Source of the DNA: Mercenaria mercenaria
Taxonomy: Eukaryota > Mollusca > Bivalvia > Venerida > Veneridae
DNA length: 64,000 bases
Direction of reading: 5' to 3'
Assembly (NCBI RefSeq): GCF_021730395.1
Contig: NC_069367.1
Location: 8,926,501-8,990,500, forward strand
In this document: piece after piece, positions 22,229 through 34,049 of the stretch
Layout: the number at the start of each line of letters is the position of its first letter
How positions within the stretch are numbered: the stretch's first letter is position 1
Notes under the pieces: model-generated
Seen by the model: the letters and a program-made list of their open reading frames with translations, nothing else
What the model was told of the DNA's origin: nothing
Database searches by the model: none
Position numbers and translations under genes: made by a program

Positions 22229-22950
22229 CTAGATTTGAGTAAAGCCTCGGATTGGCTTGCGGATGAGTTCCGGATAGCATCCGTGACGCATGCGTAGAAC
22301 TCCTAACTCATTCTTAAGTCAGCCCGCCCGCTTAGCTCAGTAGGAAGAGCGTTGGTGTACGGATCGCGGGATCGCGTGTTCGATCCCCGGGTGGGGCGTA
22401 CGTTCTCCGTGACGATTTGATAAAAGACATTGTGTCTGAAATTATTCGTCTTCCACCTCTGATAATCCATGTGGGGAAGTCGGAAGTTACTTGTGGAGAA
22501 CAGGTTTGTACTGGTACAGAATCCAGGAACACTGGTTATGTTAATTGCCCGCCGTTACATGACTGAAATACTGTTGAAAAACGGCGTTAAACCCAAAACA
22601 AACAAACAAACAAACATTCTTAAGTCATTCGGTGTATCCGTTCAGAAATCGGGACATCCGGGAACAAGGGTTTAAAGTTTTGAACATGCTAAAAATTTTG
22701 CCACGGATAATATATCCGTAAGGAATCCGTATAATAAACACGTAACCGTTCCGAAAAGATCGTAACAGATCTTAAAAGATCGGAAGACACTATTTGTGGT
22801 AAAAAATCGAGTTATAACGGTTTTATTCCGGTTCTTATAGCGTTAATTAAGGTTCTGAACGATTGCATTAACCCAGTTCCCCCTACACATCCGGAGCAAT
22901 CCGTGGATGGGAATACGGCATTCATCCGCAAGCCTGATTCTAGCTTAAAG
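22229..22950. mobile_element. Element with GCTTGCGGATGA inverted ends, carrying a nested SINE
   Basis: The left end reads GATTGGCTTGCGGATGAGTT, and the right end reads the reverse complement TCATCCGCAAGCCTGATT. Without the inner SINE (22322-22614) it is about 430 bp, rich in CCGT/ACGG and GATC words. Family unknown; only one copy in the window. Confidence 0.5.
22322..22614 (+). mobile_element. SINE family S2, full length with 13-bp target-site duplication
   Basis: The tRNA-like head GCCCGCTTAGCTCAGTAGGA (box A) and GTGTTCGATCCCCGGG (box B) is followed by a conserved body (CGTGACGATTTGATAAAAGA, GAACAGGTTTGTACTGG) and a tail GGCGTTAAACC plus (AAAC)n. The flanks 22309-22321 and 22615-22627 are identical (CATTCTTAAGTCA), the signature of target-primed insertion. 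Confidence 0.93.
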
Positions 22951-23212
22951 GAAGTATCTTTTTAACTGAAACACTGCTTGAACATACGAACCATGTTTAA
23001 TTATGTAAATTTCGCATAGAAATTTCACTGACTTTTTTTATGAACTTGCTTCTACAATGAATCATTCGTAAGTTGTGGATACAATCTACGGAAGACCATA
23101 TTTTGCTTAAGGATTTAAATACTATTAATTCCAGAATATATATCAATATACAAATGCAAATGTAAGAAAGTGTGAAATGTAGATCAAATATATGTATATT
23201 TTTAACGTCATG

Positions 23213-23418
23213 TGAGCAGCGCCATGAGAAAACCAACATAGTGCGTTTGCGACCAGCATGGATCCAGACCAGCCTACAGTCTGGTCAGGATCCATGCTGT
23301 TCGCTTTCAAAGCTTATTGCAGTTAGAGAAATCGTTAGCGAACAGCATGGATCCTGACCAGACTGTAGGCTGGTCTGGATCCATGCTGGTCGCAGATGCA
23401 CTATGTTGGCGCGGCTCA
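23213..23418. mobile_element. Foldback MITE F1
   Basis: TGAGCAGCGCCATGAGAAAA to GTTGGCGCGGCTCA. Both core halves are present but shortened in the loop (CAGCCTACAGTCTGG), and the right end lacks the TTTTCTCATG segment. Confidence 0.85.
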
Positions 23419-23490
23419 TATATTGCTAGACTGGCGTGCAATAGTAAAAGACAACAGTGAAAATCAAAAAGCTATCTTTTATATTTAACA

Positions 23491-23687
23491 TTTACCCTGC
23501 TATACATGTATTTCTAAAAGGGACTGGTCCATCATTTAACTTGGTCAGTGTCATTTATTATTCGATGGAGGTGTTCACTGAAAAATTACTGACTGAATAG
23601 CGAACAGTGCAGACCATGATCAGCATGATCTTGGTCTGTACTGGTCGCAAAGGCAGAATCACTTGCCGCCAACAGAGTTAAGGTTAA
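23491..23687. mobile_element. MITE F2, variant b, reverse orientation
   Basis: TTTACCCTGCTATACATG to GAGTTAAGGTTAAC. The distal end (AATCACTTGCCGCCAACAG on this strand) defines subfamily b, shared with the copies at 24744, 43947 and 45951. The core is partly deleted. Confidence 0.75.
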
Positions 23688-23837
23688 CTAATCCAAAACA
23701 ATCCATTGACGTACACACAGATTCAAAGGTCAGAAGTGACAAATTTCGAAATTCCTCTTAAAATGTCTTAAAAAAATGTTTTATTATGTATTTATCCTGC
23801 TGAAGGCATAAGCGCCGAAACGTTGATAAAAGATAAA

Positions 23838-24031
23838 TGAGCCGCACCACGAGAAAACCAACATAGTGCATTTGCGATCAGCATCGATCCAGACCAGCCT
23901 GTTCGCTAACGGTTTCTCTATTTGCAATAGACTTTGAAAGCGAACAGCATAAATCCTGACCAGACTGCAGGCTGGTCTGGATCCATGCTGGTCGCAGATG
24001 CACTATGTTGGTTTTCTCATGGTGCAGCTCA
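23838..24031. mobile_element. Foldback MITE F1
   Basis: TGAGCCGCACCACGAGAAAA to TTCTCATGGTGCAGCTCA. The left core is shortened (CCAGCCTGTTCGCTAACGG) and the right core is complete. It starts immediately after the hammerhead-like motif at 23795-23830. Confidence 0.85.
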
Positions 24032-24649
24032 AATTTAACGTGTTGTTGTTGAATTTTACTATATATAAATGTCTAAAATCTCTGACTTAAAAAAATCAAT
24101 GATCTTTTCAATTTTTCATTTCCTGTCTCGTAATTTCATGTGGGAACCGAGGGCAATACATATTTTAGTAGAGCATACTGAAGAATTGGGGAAAAATCGA
24201 TTCTATTATCTTTCCTTGTTTATTGAGATCAACGCTATACCTTGTTGTCTCCCTTCGACCGTCCAGCTAATATCGATCACTATCGGATATTTTTAGCGAG
24301 TGTTTCAGATCGTTATGGTTCGGCTATCTCCGCTTATCGTATCACGGGAGGTGCCGATCATAAAAAAAAACAAGGATTATAGATTAGAGATCTCCTGTAA
24401 AAACGTAGTGAGAAGGGTGATTTATTTTACACCAATTTTAAGTACCGGTAAAACAACAACAGCAAATATAGTCATCAACTTGGTTTAATTCTGTTTTTCA
24501 ATAATGTAAAATACGGAACGGAAAAAAGAAGACACTACGTTATTTATTCTTTTATTTTGCATAGTCAAAGAGCTGAATGTCTGAGAATGCAAGACTGAGA
24601 CTTGTCATGATTTTTTCACATTTCAACACATTCTCAGTTTTCTCATTTT

Positions 24650-24712
24650 TGTTGTGTGTGTGTGTGTGCGTGTGTGCGTGCGTGCGTGTGTGTGTGTTTG
24701 TGTGAACGTGGT
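24650..24712. repeat. Simple repeat (GT)n with GCGT interruptions
   Basis: About 60 bp of TGTGTG/TGCGTG dinucleotide repeat. Confidence 0.9.
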
Positions 24713-24743
24713 CCTCATAAACACTTTATTCATTTGAAAAATT

Positions 24744-24944
24744 TTAACCTTTAGCCTGGTATATTTCTTCAATGGACTGGTCCATCATTCAATTTGTGCA
24801 GTACCATTTATCATATGAAGGGGTATTCACTGAAAATTTACTGACTGAACTGACAATGATCAGACTGCACACACGTGCAGGCTGACTTTGGTCTTCGCTG
24901 GTAGCAAAGGCAGAAACACTTGTCACCAGAAGGCTCAACGTTTA
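24744..24944. mobile_element. MITE F2, variant b, reverse orientation
   Basis: TTAACCTTTAGCCTGGTATA to GAAGGCTCAACGTTTAAC. The core ATGATCAGACTGCACACACG retains the palindrome in decayed form. Confidence 0.7.
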
Positions 24945-26149
24945 ACTTAGTCCTGTGTTTTATTTTATTTAAGACTATCCGACATACATTTTGGAAGCAT
25001 CAATGTCTCGATAATATTATATATCTTTACAATAAGTGCTTAACTTTTATAAATCATAAAGCTTAAAATTATGTTTCACATTCACGGATCTTTGTCGCGA
25101 GTATATTGTTCGTTGTTGTTTTGACAGTCACAAGATACATGTTTTAAGTTAACGCCATGTAAATTATAGTTTAGTAAGTACCTCTTAACGACACAAATTC
25201 ATTGTCCTCTCTCAGGGTACTTAAATAAAATCATTATGAAACTAATGTCACGAGTGTAACTTTATCCTCAAGAAAACGCCTAAGTTATTAAGTGCCACTT
25301 AAACACGTGAAATATCTGTAATTGTGCGCGGTCCTTATACTCATTATGAAACAATTAACAATTTATCACAAGTTAGTTATCCTTAAGATTTTCCTTAATA
25401 TTTTCCTTAGTGGTCCTTGAAATATACAAAAGCAACAACAAGAACTATCGAAAATCAAGAGGGTTTATAACGAACGGCAATGAAAAAACAAACAGACAGT
25501 TAGTATTTTCCTTAAACCACTTTAAAATGTCATTAAACATTTGTGCAACTTTCTACGGATGCAAATGCGGTTAATAATAGAAAACCCTGTTTTACAAGTT
25601 GTTTTAGGTATCACAGCATGTTGATTAGTATTTTATGAAATATTGTAAAGGGGCAAAAAGGCATTCTATCCTGCGTTCGCTCCTAATCGGTTCATTTAGA
25701 CATAATCTTACCCTAATTTCACAGAAAAAAACGTTACTTACTGCTTAGCTATGTTTATTGTTTCAAATGTGTATTTGTGCCCTTTGTGCGTGTTCAATGT
25801 TGACCTTTTCACTTATGTTAGACCCGTATATGACTATTTCATAGATCAAAACACAACAATTCTGAATTTTACAGAAACTGAAGTATAGATATAAAGAATA
25901 TGCTTAAGCAAACACTTCAGTTTGTCATATTGAGCTCAAATAGAAATGTAATATTTGCGTGACTGAAATAAGGTCTGTAGACAAACACATTGTAGTACTA
26001 ACCATAGTGTAATGTAGCTATAAATACAAACAAAAAGGAAGATTTAATAAACAAAAACTTAAGAAACAGCACGATTTTAACGAAACATACTTAACTAAGT
26101 AATTACTCGAGATTTTTTCGAGAAATTGGGCACATGGATATAACATTCA

Positions 26150-26250
26150 CAACCAGAGATTTTTCACCAAAATCCTGGTCTTCCTCCAAGATCAAAGCTG
26201 AAAACGTCGTCACCATTTGACACAAAATTGTGTATGACTTTAAACCTTAC
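26150..26250 (+). mobile_element. Decayed 3' part of SINE S1 (block A)
   Basis: Only AATCCTGGTCTTCCTCCAAG ATCAAAGCTG remains. The matching site in block B (40094-40225) holds a longer S1 fragment. Confidence 0.5.
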
Positions 26251-26823
26251 ACTAAATAAATATAAATATAAATAAATAAATGTGCCTAGGATGTCCTTGA
26301 TTTCTGTTTAAATATAATACAATACCATGATATAAGAGATCATTTTAAAGAACTCCTGTCGATTACATGTTCCAGCGTACTCTCCCATACGATGTATACT
26401 AAAAATATTCTAACAAAGTTGTCCCCCTTTCATGTTTAGAAATGAATGCCATTTGTACAGATTGCTGAAAACTAAGTTCCACCTAGTTATATAGAATTTC
26501 AGAACTGGGATATTATTGCAAATGCATCAAAATAAGATATGTAACAGCTATTTCTTCGAGAATGGAGAGTTTTTAAAGGCACTGAACTGTCCAAAAGTAT
26601 GGTCCTCTTTATGCTGTACTTTTCCGGAAATCAATCATTATTGTTATGTATATATCATTCTAACACGACCAGCAAATAACCTATAAAGGCCTATATATAG
26701 AAGAACCTCAGTCAACCGTTATTTAAGAAATAATAAGTTCCCAAACGTGGTTTATCTTAGAATAACCCGAGTTTTGAGTTCTTATGCGTAAGAATATATC
26801 ATGAAGGCCGCATCATTTATGAC

Positions 26824-29800
26824 ATGTTATCGAGGAGAATAGACGATGTTAAGCGAGAAACAAACATTATAAAAAACGGACTTGTGGAAACAAACTCTGC
26901 TGTGAGCAAAATAGAAAACAAAATAGAAAATATACAAGCTAACGTGTCGGCAGCTATTATCGATTTGAACAAAAATATGGAAAGAGTGTCTGAATCTCTG
27001 ATAAATGATAAAGTCGAGAAAGTTGAGAAAAGGTCTGAATCGCTAATAAATAATGAAATTAAGAATATGCAAGTCATTTCAGAATCTTTGAATACTGAAA
27101 TAATGAAACAATCAGTGACAGTGCAGAAAATGCTCTTTACGGAGAAAAAACGCTTGAGGGAAATAGCCGAAAAGTTTGAGAACAAATTTTCGACGTTGGA
27201 ATCAGATATGAAATCTCAAATGACATTGATGAATGCATCATTGGAAAGCACTGTTGACAGTCTGGAACAATCAATGACAGGGCACAAGACACAGACTAAC
27301 ACTTCGCTCGTTTCGATGAATACCGATCTCCAATATATGATGAACGCAACAAACCAGCAGATAGAAGTAATGAACGTTGAATTCCGAAACATGATGGAAG
27401 ATTCCAATTTGAAAATCGAAGAGACAAAAAGTGAAATCGAAAATCAAACCAATATAAAAATGAAAGAATTAAAACAAGATATACAAGAAAAGTCTATACA
27501 GTCGATGGAAAAGATCAATGAAGTTAGCCAAGATATCCTAACTAGAACAAGCTCAAATCTACAAAGTGCGAAAAGTGGGATCAACTATCGGCTAAATAAT
27601 GCAGAGAGTCGATTGAGTTCAATTTCGTCAAAGCTTACCTCACTTGAAAGGGAACAAGGTATTGCATAGTTACTTACAGTTTGGTTCAGTCCACGTTGTT
27701 CCGCGGATCCAGTCTTTTGTAAGGGTACGCGTATGATTACATTCTTTATTTTTTAAAGCGTCGGATATGTCAATTTCAAAACGTTAACAATTCTTTCAAT
27801 AGAAATTAGCCATTTACTCATATGTTCAAAATGTATGGAACAACCTAAATCTGAGCTCTTAAGATCGAATATTTATTCACCGAAAGTAACTCGCTTGAAA
27901 TTCAAAGTACAAATTTAGACAAACATTTTTTTATAAATAGTATGTACACGTTTGAAGTACATTGTATTTTACCTCACAAGATGAACGTAAGTGATTTTTA
28001 CATGTTGGATAGTTTTCATATTATATCTATGATATCAAATATATCTTGCAAGTACGAAAAGTTGAAAGACAAATAATTGTACATGTTCCCAATTTAAGTG
28101 TTGAGATTTTATGCTTTTTGTTACATTCGTTTCTTCATTTGTGATTTTTGTTTTTCGGAAGTATATTTTACCAGTTTAGTTTACTTATGGTTTCCTGTTA
28201 AAAGACAACACTGTCTGTCAATCTGAGTGAACCTGCACTCTCTTTGAAGTTTTAAAGGTGTTCTATTGAACAAACAATTAATTGGAGTATTTGTTTGTTC
28301 TGAGACCGTTTTGTTTCTATGTGGCTCAAAATTGGCACGCCTGTATTACTACGAAAGTCTATGGGCATTATATTTTAGTTGTGAATAATAATAATTATAC
28401 TTTATTGCTAATCGGATAGGAATCCCACGTGACCATGAAATCACATGACCGTAAAAATTCATTAGCTCGACTATTTGAAGAATAGTCTCCCTGGCGTCGG
28501 CGTCACACTTTGGTTAAAGTTTTGCATGCAAGTACATATGGCTATCATTTAAAGGCATATAGCTTTGAAACTATTTTTTCTTTTTCTAGGTCAATAACCA
28601 ACCTCACTGGGTCAAGTCTCATAACTGTGGCATGTATTTTGGCAAAATTATGATCCCTTTTGGTTAAAGTTTTACATGCAAGTTACTATCTCTAAAACTA
28701 ATGCAGATATTGAATTGAAACTTCACATGTGTCTTCGGGGTTATGAAACTAGTTGATTGCATCAAGTCCCATAACTTTGACTTGCATTTTGGCAAAATTA
28801 TACCCCCTTGTGAACTTAGAAAATTCTGGTTAAAGTTTTGCATGCAAGTTACTATCTCCGAAACTAATGCAGATATTGAATTGAAACTTCACATGTGTCT
28901 TCGGGGTTATGAAACTAGTTGATTGCATCAAGTCCCATAACTTTGACTTGCATTTTGGCAAAATTATACCCCCTTGTGAACTTAGAAAATTCTGGTTAAA
29001 GTTTTGCGTGCAAGTTACTATCTGCAAAACAAATGCAGATATAAAATTGAAACTTCACATGTGTCTTCAGGGTTATAAAACTAGTTGATTGCATCAAGTC
29101 TCATAACTCTGATATGCATTTTGGCCAAATCATGTCCCCTTTTGAAGTTAAAACTTCTGTTTAAAGTTTTACATGCAAGTTACTATCTCCAAAACTAATT
29201 CAAATACTGGATTGAAACTCTAAAGATATGTTAACATTTAGGGTAATATTCCTGCCTTTGGGACAACGATTCGAATAGTCGAGCACTGGCTGTCTTACGG
29301 ACAGCTCTTGTTTTTTTTTATTTGTCTTCTTTTTACTCTCGTTTTATCGAGACAAGTCAAAAATATAAATGGCAGAGGTGTCTTTACAGTAAGGGGAGGT
29401 TGCGGTTTTCAGACTTAACTTTTACCCGCCTCAATTTCTAAAATGGACTGGTCTATCATGCAATTTGGTCAGTACCAATTATTGTTTAAAGGAGTGTTCA
29501 CTCAAACTTTACATTGCAGACCGTGATCAGTCTGCACGAAAGGTTAATAATATTAAGTTGTATGAAGTGTATAATCTGGTCTTCGTTCTGTTAGACATAT
29601 TTCAGTCTTTTTATCATATATCTTTTAATTGTGCTAGTGCAAAATCACACGCAACACAATATTAAAATTAAAAACAAAATCTAAAAATTTCTTAAAGATA
29701 TTCAATGGCCATTTTTCACAAAAAATATTTCGTTTTAACATATTTTCTTCAAATAGATAAAATCTTCATTAAATGTATTCAATTTTGCTAAATATATAAA

Positions 29801-30927
29801 TTAAGTTTGTATATAGAGCTAAATTCATAATTTAATGTCATACAGCAACATCATCTATTCAGTTATTTTAGTGGTAGTACACATTTATACTGTGTTTATT
29901 TACATGTATACAGTTATTTTAGTGGTAGTACACATTTATACTGTGTTTATTTACATGTATACAGTGTACGTGTACTATTTTAAACCTAATGCATAGTGCT
30001 GTTAATACACATGAACTTGTTAATTTTTATGTTAACAGGAACTTTATGAAGTAATTGTTCATGCTTTTAAATTTGAAGTTTGAACCTAATATACCTTAAA
30101 ACATTTTGTGAACAGACTTTACATTCTTCATATTTTTACATTTATTCATGTCTGGGTGTTTTGATAAGGTTCAGATTAATTTTACATTTTTTTTTCAGAC
30201 AACCAAGAAGACAATATTGACGGTCAGATCAGGCGGTTAAGCAGTAGAATTTCAAAGGAGGAAGGTTATAAAAGTTTTGATATTTATACATGTTGATCCG
30301 GTGTCTCAGATAAGAAATCCAAAGCTTAATACCGTCGCAAGATATCACCATTTCTTAATTACACTCATAATGAATAATATTCTATAGATAAATGATAATA
30401 TTTTACATTTTCATATAAGACATCATTTGACTACCATTCAGAAAATAAAAAAAAATACTGAGATCTTGTTTTACGACTAGCAATTGCTTCATGAAAATTT
30501 GTCATGTCTTTAAAAAATAGTTGTGATTCTAATTGCAGCAAGGAAAGTAGCATTTTCAGCAAGACTAAACACAAAACACAGCTATTATAGTAAAAACGAA
30601 AAGATAATATTTGACGACGTTCGGTACAGTTACGGTGGAGGGTACAGCTCATCAACGGGAATCTTTACAGCACCGAAATCCGGAACGTACTTATTTACAT
30701 ATAACGTGGAAAGCCGCGACGAAAAGAAAGCTCATGTAAAGTTAGTGGTACGTGGATATTTTAAAACAACTGCTATTGTAGAAGGCGGGCCTAATCTCAC
30801 TGGTGGGAATGCAGGTATAGCATATCTCTCCTATGATGACAAGGCTTGGATAGAGACATCAAGTCTAGACAACAAGTATTATATTTGGCCTTACAGGACA
30901 ACATTCAATGGTATTCTAATTGACTGA
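26824..30927 (+). CDS. C1q-domain protein with long coiled coil, copy A (signal peptide not found)
   Basis: Three exons join in phase: 26824-27658, 30199-30264 and 30539-30927 (1290 nt, 429 aa from the first in-frame ATG). Exon 1 encodes an almost uninterrupted heptad-rich coiled coil (residues 1-279, E/K/N/S-rich). Exon 2 adds 22 residues (RRLSSRIS). Exon 3 is a C1q domain of about 129 aa beginning RKVAFSARLN, with the signature GIFTAPKSGTYLFTYNV and ending FNGILID. In bivalves such secreted proteins act as trimeric pattern-recognition lectins. The frame is open from about 26760 (after a TTATCTTAG acceptor-like site) to the stop, but the signal peptide of copy B is absent because the 1.1 kb that carries it there is missing here. 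Either an unseen 5' exon supplies one, or the copy is not secreted or not functional. An AATAAA lies 259 bp past the stop. Confidence 0.8.
28460..29322. mobile_element. Pearl/Helentron-like element with about 165-bp tandem core, C1q-A intron 1
   Basis: About four and a half units starting GGTTAAAGTTTTGCATGCAA (28513, 28659, 28830, 28994, 29159) are framed by subterminal inverted words: AGCTCGACTATTTGAAGAAT at the left, CGAATAGTCGAGCACTGG at the right. A 3' hairpin GCTGTCTTACGGACAGC is followed by CTCTTG and a T-run. The block B intron lacks the insertion (ACCGTACAAATTCAGATTTT there), and no target duplication is visible. Core-repeat plus hairpin architecture matches the bivalve pearl-type elements ascribed to Helentrons. 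Confidence 0.75.
29416..29548. mobile_element. Truncated MITE F2 in C1q-A intron 1
   Basis: ACTTTTACCCGCCTCAATTT to GTCTGCACGAAAGGTTAATA. The right third of the core is missing. The block B counterpart is at 43947-44107, so the insertion predates the duplication. Confidence 0.65.
29860..29961. repeat. Perfect 51-bp tandem duplication
   Basis: A 51-bp unit beginning CAGTTATTTTAGTGGTAGTA and ending TTACATGTATA occurs twice without a mismatch. It is absent from block B, hence recent. Confidence 0.9.
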
Positions 30928-31185
30928 AATTGAACAAACTTGAAAAAATGAACCGTCTTGTTAAAACGTTAAGAAAACACTTTTTACAAATCATCTAGAT
31001 TAATCGGAGATGGTATGGCTAATGAAATTAAAAATTCTAGTTGAACATTCTTCAAAGTTTATTGAAGGTATATCTAAGTTACAACAATAAGTGGGAGACA
31101 ACCTTTAATAATGGTCATTTTGAGAAATTAAAAATTGCTTAAAGATAATTTTCTTAATAGTTTTAACATTTAGTATATAAAGGCT

Positions 31186-31191
31186 AATAAA
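31186..31191 (+). terminator. AATAAA polyadenylation signal, C1q copy A
   Basis: AATAAATAGAGGATAT lies 259 bp after the stop codon and is conserved at the same place in copy B (45348-45353). Confidence 0.55.
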
Positions 31192-31917
31192 TAGAGGATA
31201 TTGCATGAGTGTCTTTTGTTATTAACTTGAACAAGGCTGATGTTTGTACACAGAATAAGCATGTGATCGACTTGGAAACTGAGTAAAACATTTTTTTTGT
31301 TTAACTCCCTTTCTTAAATAAAATGTAAACAAATTAAAAATCATTTCAATATACCAATATCTGTCTTATCGCAAAGGTTTATAATTTCATCTGTTTGATG
31401 TGATATAAGAACTGTAACCTACTTACAGAACTAAAATATGTCAATTCTGAAATAAAAGGAAATGGTGCTTTGACAAATTTTCAAATAAATATTATATATT
31501 CATAAGTAAAATAAACTTTCGTACACTGAGTATTTAGACCTTCAAATTGACAAATCACGTTAACGCTTGTGCTTGATGATTGTTTGATACCTTAATTTAA
31601 TTTACTACGGGACTCGAACCTTGACATAAATACAATGGCCAAATTGTATGATGGCTCTTTTGTAAGAAAGGTACAGCGTTATTATTATAAGAATATAAAG
31701 TATTATGTTGTTTGCTGTTTTAACGTTCAATGATTTTGCTTATATTTTCAAACAGATTCGTGCACGACTTTCAACAAGATGTGTAAAATGTACATACAAT
31801 GATTAAATTACTATAACTGATGTGTCTTGTTTATTTCTGTGTCAAATATATTGATATGTAATATATTCTAAAACTGCAGCTTATATACTTGTTAATACCC
31901 CCATCCACGCGATTCAT

Positions 31918-32110
31918 CTACTCCCAATCCGTGATTCTATAGGCACCTCCCTGACAGTCCGTCCACGTAGTATCAGACTGAAATGAAATGAAAGTGATAA
32001 TTACGTCACGATTTGGAATACAATTTACCATACACTCAATATTAGATGCGGACATGGCTGCTGACGAATACTTGAAGTTCAGACGGGAGTATCCGGTGTT
32101 TGCACAAATA
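31918..32110 (-). pseudogene. Decayed exons of unidentified gene X, block A
   Basis: The minus strand retains sequence matching exon beta of blocks B and C (TTTGTGCAAACACCGGATAC), but the acceptor AG is lost and the exon frame reaches TGA. Below it, a TTTCATTTCATTTCAG acceptor introduces a short open segment SDTTWTDCQGGAYRITDWE that ends in TAG at 31918, possibly the last exon of the same gene. No family recognised. Confidence 0.35.
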
Positions 32111-32362
32111 TGTGAATAATGCGAATTTATACAGTTAGTGTGCATAAACGGATATAATTAAATGAGCAAATGACTTTTTATATTTGATATCCACGAGGAT
32201 AAAAGTTCGCTTTATAAATCATAATGAGTAGAGAGAATTTATACGAACCAATGACCATCCCTATACACTAGAACGGCAAAGTACCAGGCAGAACGAACGA
32301 GCGTGCGTATTCCACAAAAAAGTCCCATTGCCCCATAAGATAAGTTTCTATTCTGCTTTATA

Positions 32363-32582
32363 CCACAGTCACACATACGGCACAAATAGCTACGTCTAGC
32401 TACGGATAGAAACGTAGTAACCCGTATCGATCCGTACCTGAGCTGTACGGATTGGTACGAATTGATACGGACTAATACTTTTAGGTACGTCTCAGGTACG
32501 TATCAATACGGATACATACGGATTACTACGTTTTTATCCGTGGCTAGACGTAGCTTTCCGCGCCGTATGTGTGACTGGGGTA
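32363..32582. mobile_element. Palindromic MITE with TA target site, block A only
   Basis: CCACAGTCACACATACGGC and GCCGTATGTGTGACTGGGG are inverted ends flanked by TA. The arms continue inward (TAGCTACGTCTAGC..., ...GCTAGACGTAGCT) for about 100 bp each. Rich in TACGG/CCGTA. Not found in blocks B or C. Confidence 0.8.
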
Positions 32583-32879
32583 CTATACCAGTATACACGT
32601 CCGAATTGTACTTCACATTGATACTGTTTAAACATTTGCATATATACTCAAACTTCTATTACATTTTTGTTTGCATACTTATCCCAAGGAGTACATCATT
32701 TGCTGATAAAAGTTAGTGTAACTCAATGATCATAACATGTTCTAAAATGTAGCCTAATATACGTTTCGCAGACGACATGGACTGCTTCATCATTTTACGC
32801 CGAGGACTCCCAGTTGTTTTCGTTAGGTTTAGAGTAACACCGGCGGAATTTAGGTCATAACTATGAGGACTTTCTTCAG

Positions 32880-33096
32880 CTTTTAGTGTTGAAAGAAGAC
32901 TCCAGGTGCCCCCGGCATCATTTCAAGCATGGGCGGGCACCTGCATGGGTTGAATAATCGAACGTCCGTAAGCCAGTTGGATGACTTCCTTACTTTGCAA
33001 TTCTAGAACCCGGGCGAGGTTTCGAATCCACATCGGTGAGTTGCAAGTGATTCAAAGTTAGCGATCTTAACCGCTTGACCATGGAGGCCCCGCTCC
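32880..33096 (-). mobile_element. SINE S1 in linker, block A
   Basis: GGGGCCTCCATGGTCAAGCG (minus strand) through the body to TCTTTCAACACTAAAAGCT. It is shared with 47584-47803 and 51288-51411 and so is older than the duplication. Confidence 0.8.
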
Positions 33097-33639
33097 CAGT
33101 TGTATCTCTCATTTAAGCCAATAGAAGTTGTAACAGTAGTGAGGGCTGTCTTGCATACCGAAGCTTAATTCTGATGAAATAGAAGCAATGGTGTACATTT
33201 CAAAACATTCTAGACACAGTATTGGGGCAAGCAACGGATTTTTTAAGTAAATATTTCATCCGGATAAAGTAATGTATTGTAAGATGCAGTGCAATTCAAA
33301 AGGAAAATATAGGAATATTCTTTCAAGTTATTTTATTTAATTTAAACCAACGAAAGTCGTGCAGTAGTAACAGTTTTAACTTTAATTTAGAGTTTTTATC
33401 AGTACGTATGAAAATTAAGCGCTTCATAGTTTGAAACAATGAGTCAATTCGTATTCTAAATGTACAACATATTAATATTTATCAATATATACTAAAAGTA
33501 GGGTAGAAAAAAGCAAGAAAAATGTCCAACCGGAAAAGCCACTTTCCAAGAACGCCCTTGGCCTACATGTAGCGACCAAGAAACGGTGCTGCTGTAAATT
33601 AACATTTTACATTTAAAATTAAAAAAAAAGAAGCAGAAA

Positions 33640-33900
33640 ACCACAGGTCGCCATACAAGACAAAAGATAAAATGTTTCTAGCTTGGTTGATTGAACCTGT
33701 TCATGAACGGCAGTGGAAGTGAAAGCTACCGCCCACGCCCTCTAGCCCTAGGATGAGCATAACTCAACATTTATACATGTTAAAAGTACAAAATACAGTT
33801 TAGAGACATCCGCAAATGTGTTCATACAACGGTGTACATGGACCCTTTTATAATACATAAACTGCAAGTCCATGAAATGCGGCGTATGATCCCCAGGTAA
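33640..33900. repeat. Linker segment with an inverted copy at 35275-35565 (left arm)
   Basis: Begins AAAACCACAGGTCGCCATAC and ends near GCGGCGTATGATCCCCAGG. The same segment occurs in direct orientation in blocks B (48408-48655) and C (52436-52640, 53040-53070), and in reverse in block A at 35275-35565. Confidence 0.75.
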
Positions 33901-34049
33901 AATGACTGGTCTGCTCTAAACACAAAAACAATGGGTGGAACTAAACAAACTGGAATATAGAGAGGGGATCTGGATTTGAGTTTATGGAGCCTGCATATCA
34001 CAGAAACTGTCAAAAGACAAAAATAAAAATAAAAAGCAAAAAATGTACA

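Noticed and set aside
22324-22395. Functional tRNA gene
   Set aside because: Boxes A and B are present, but arms do not fold into a complete cloverleaf and the sequence continues into a SINE body with target duplications.
33822-34013. Minus-strand open frame with hydrophobic stretches in the linker
   Set aside because: Not conserved as a frame in blocks B and C, where the same DNA has indels.
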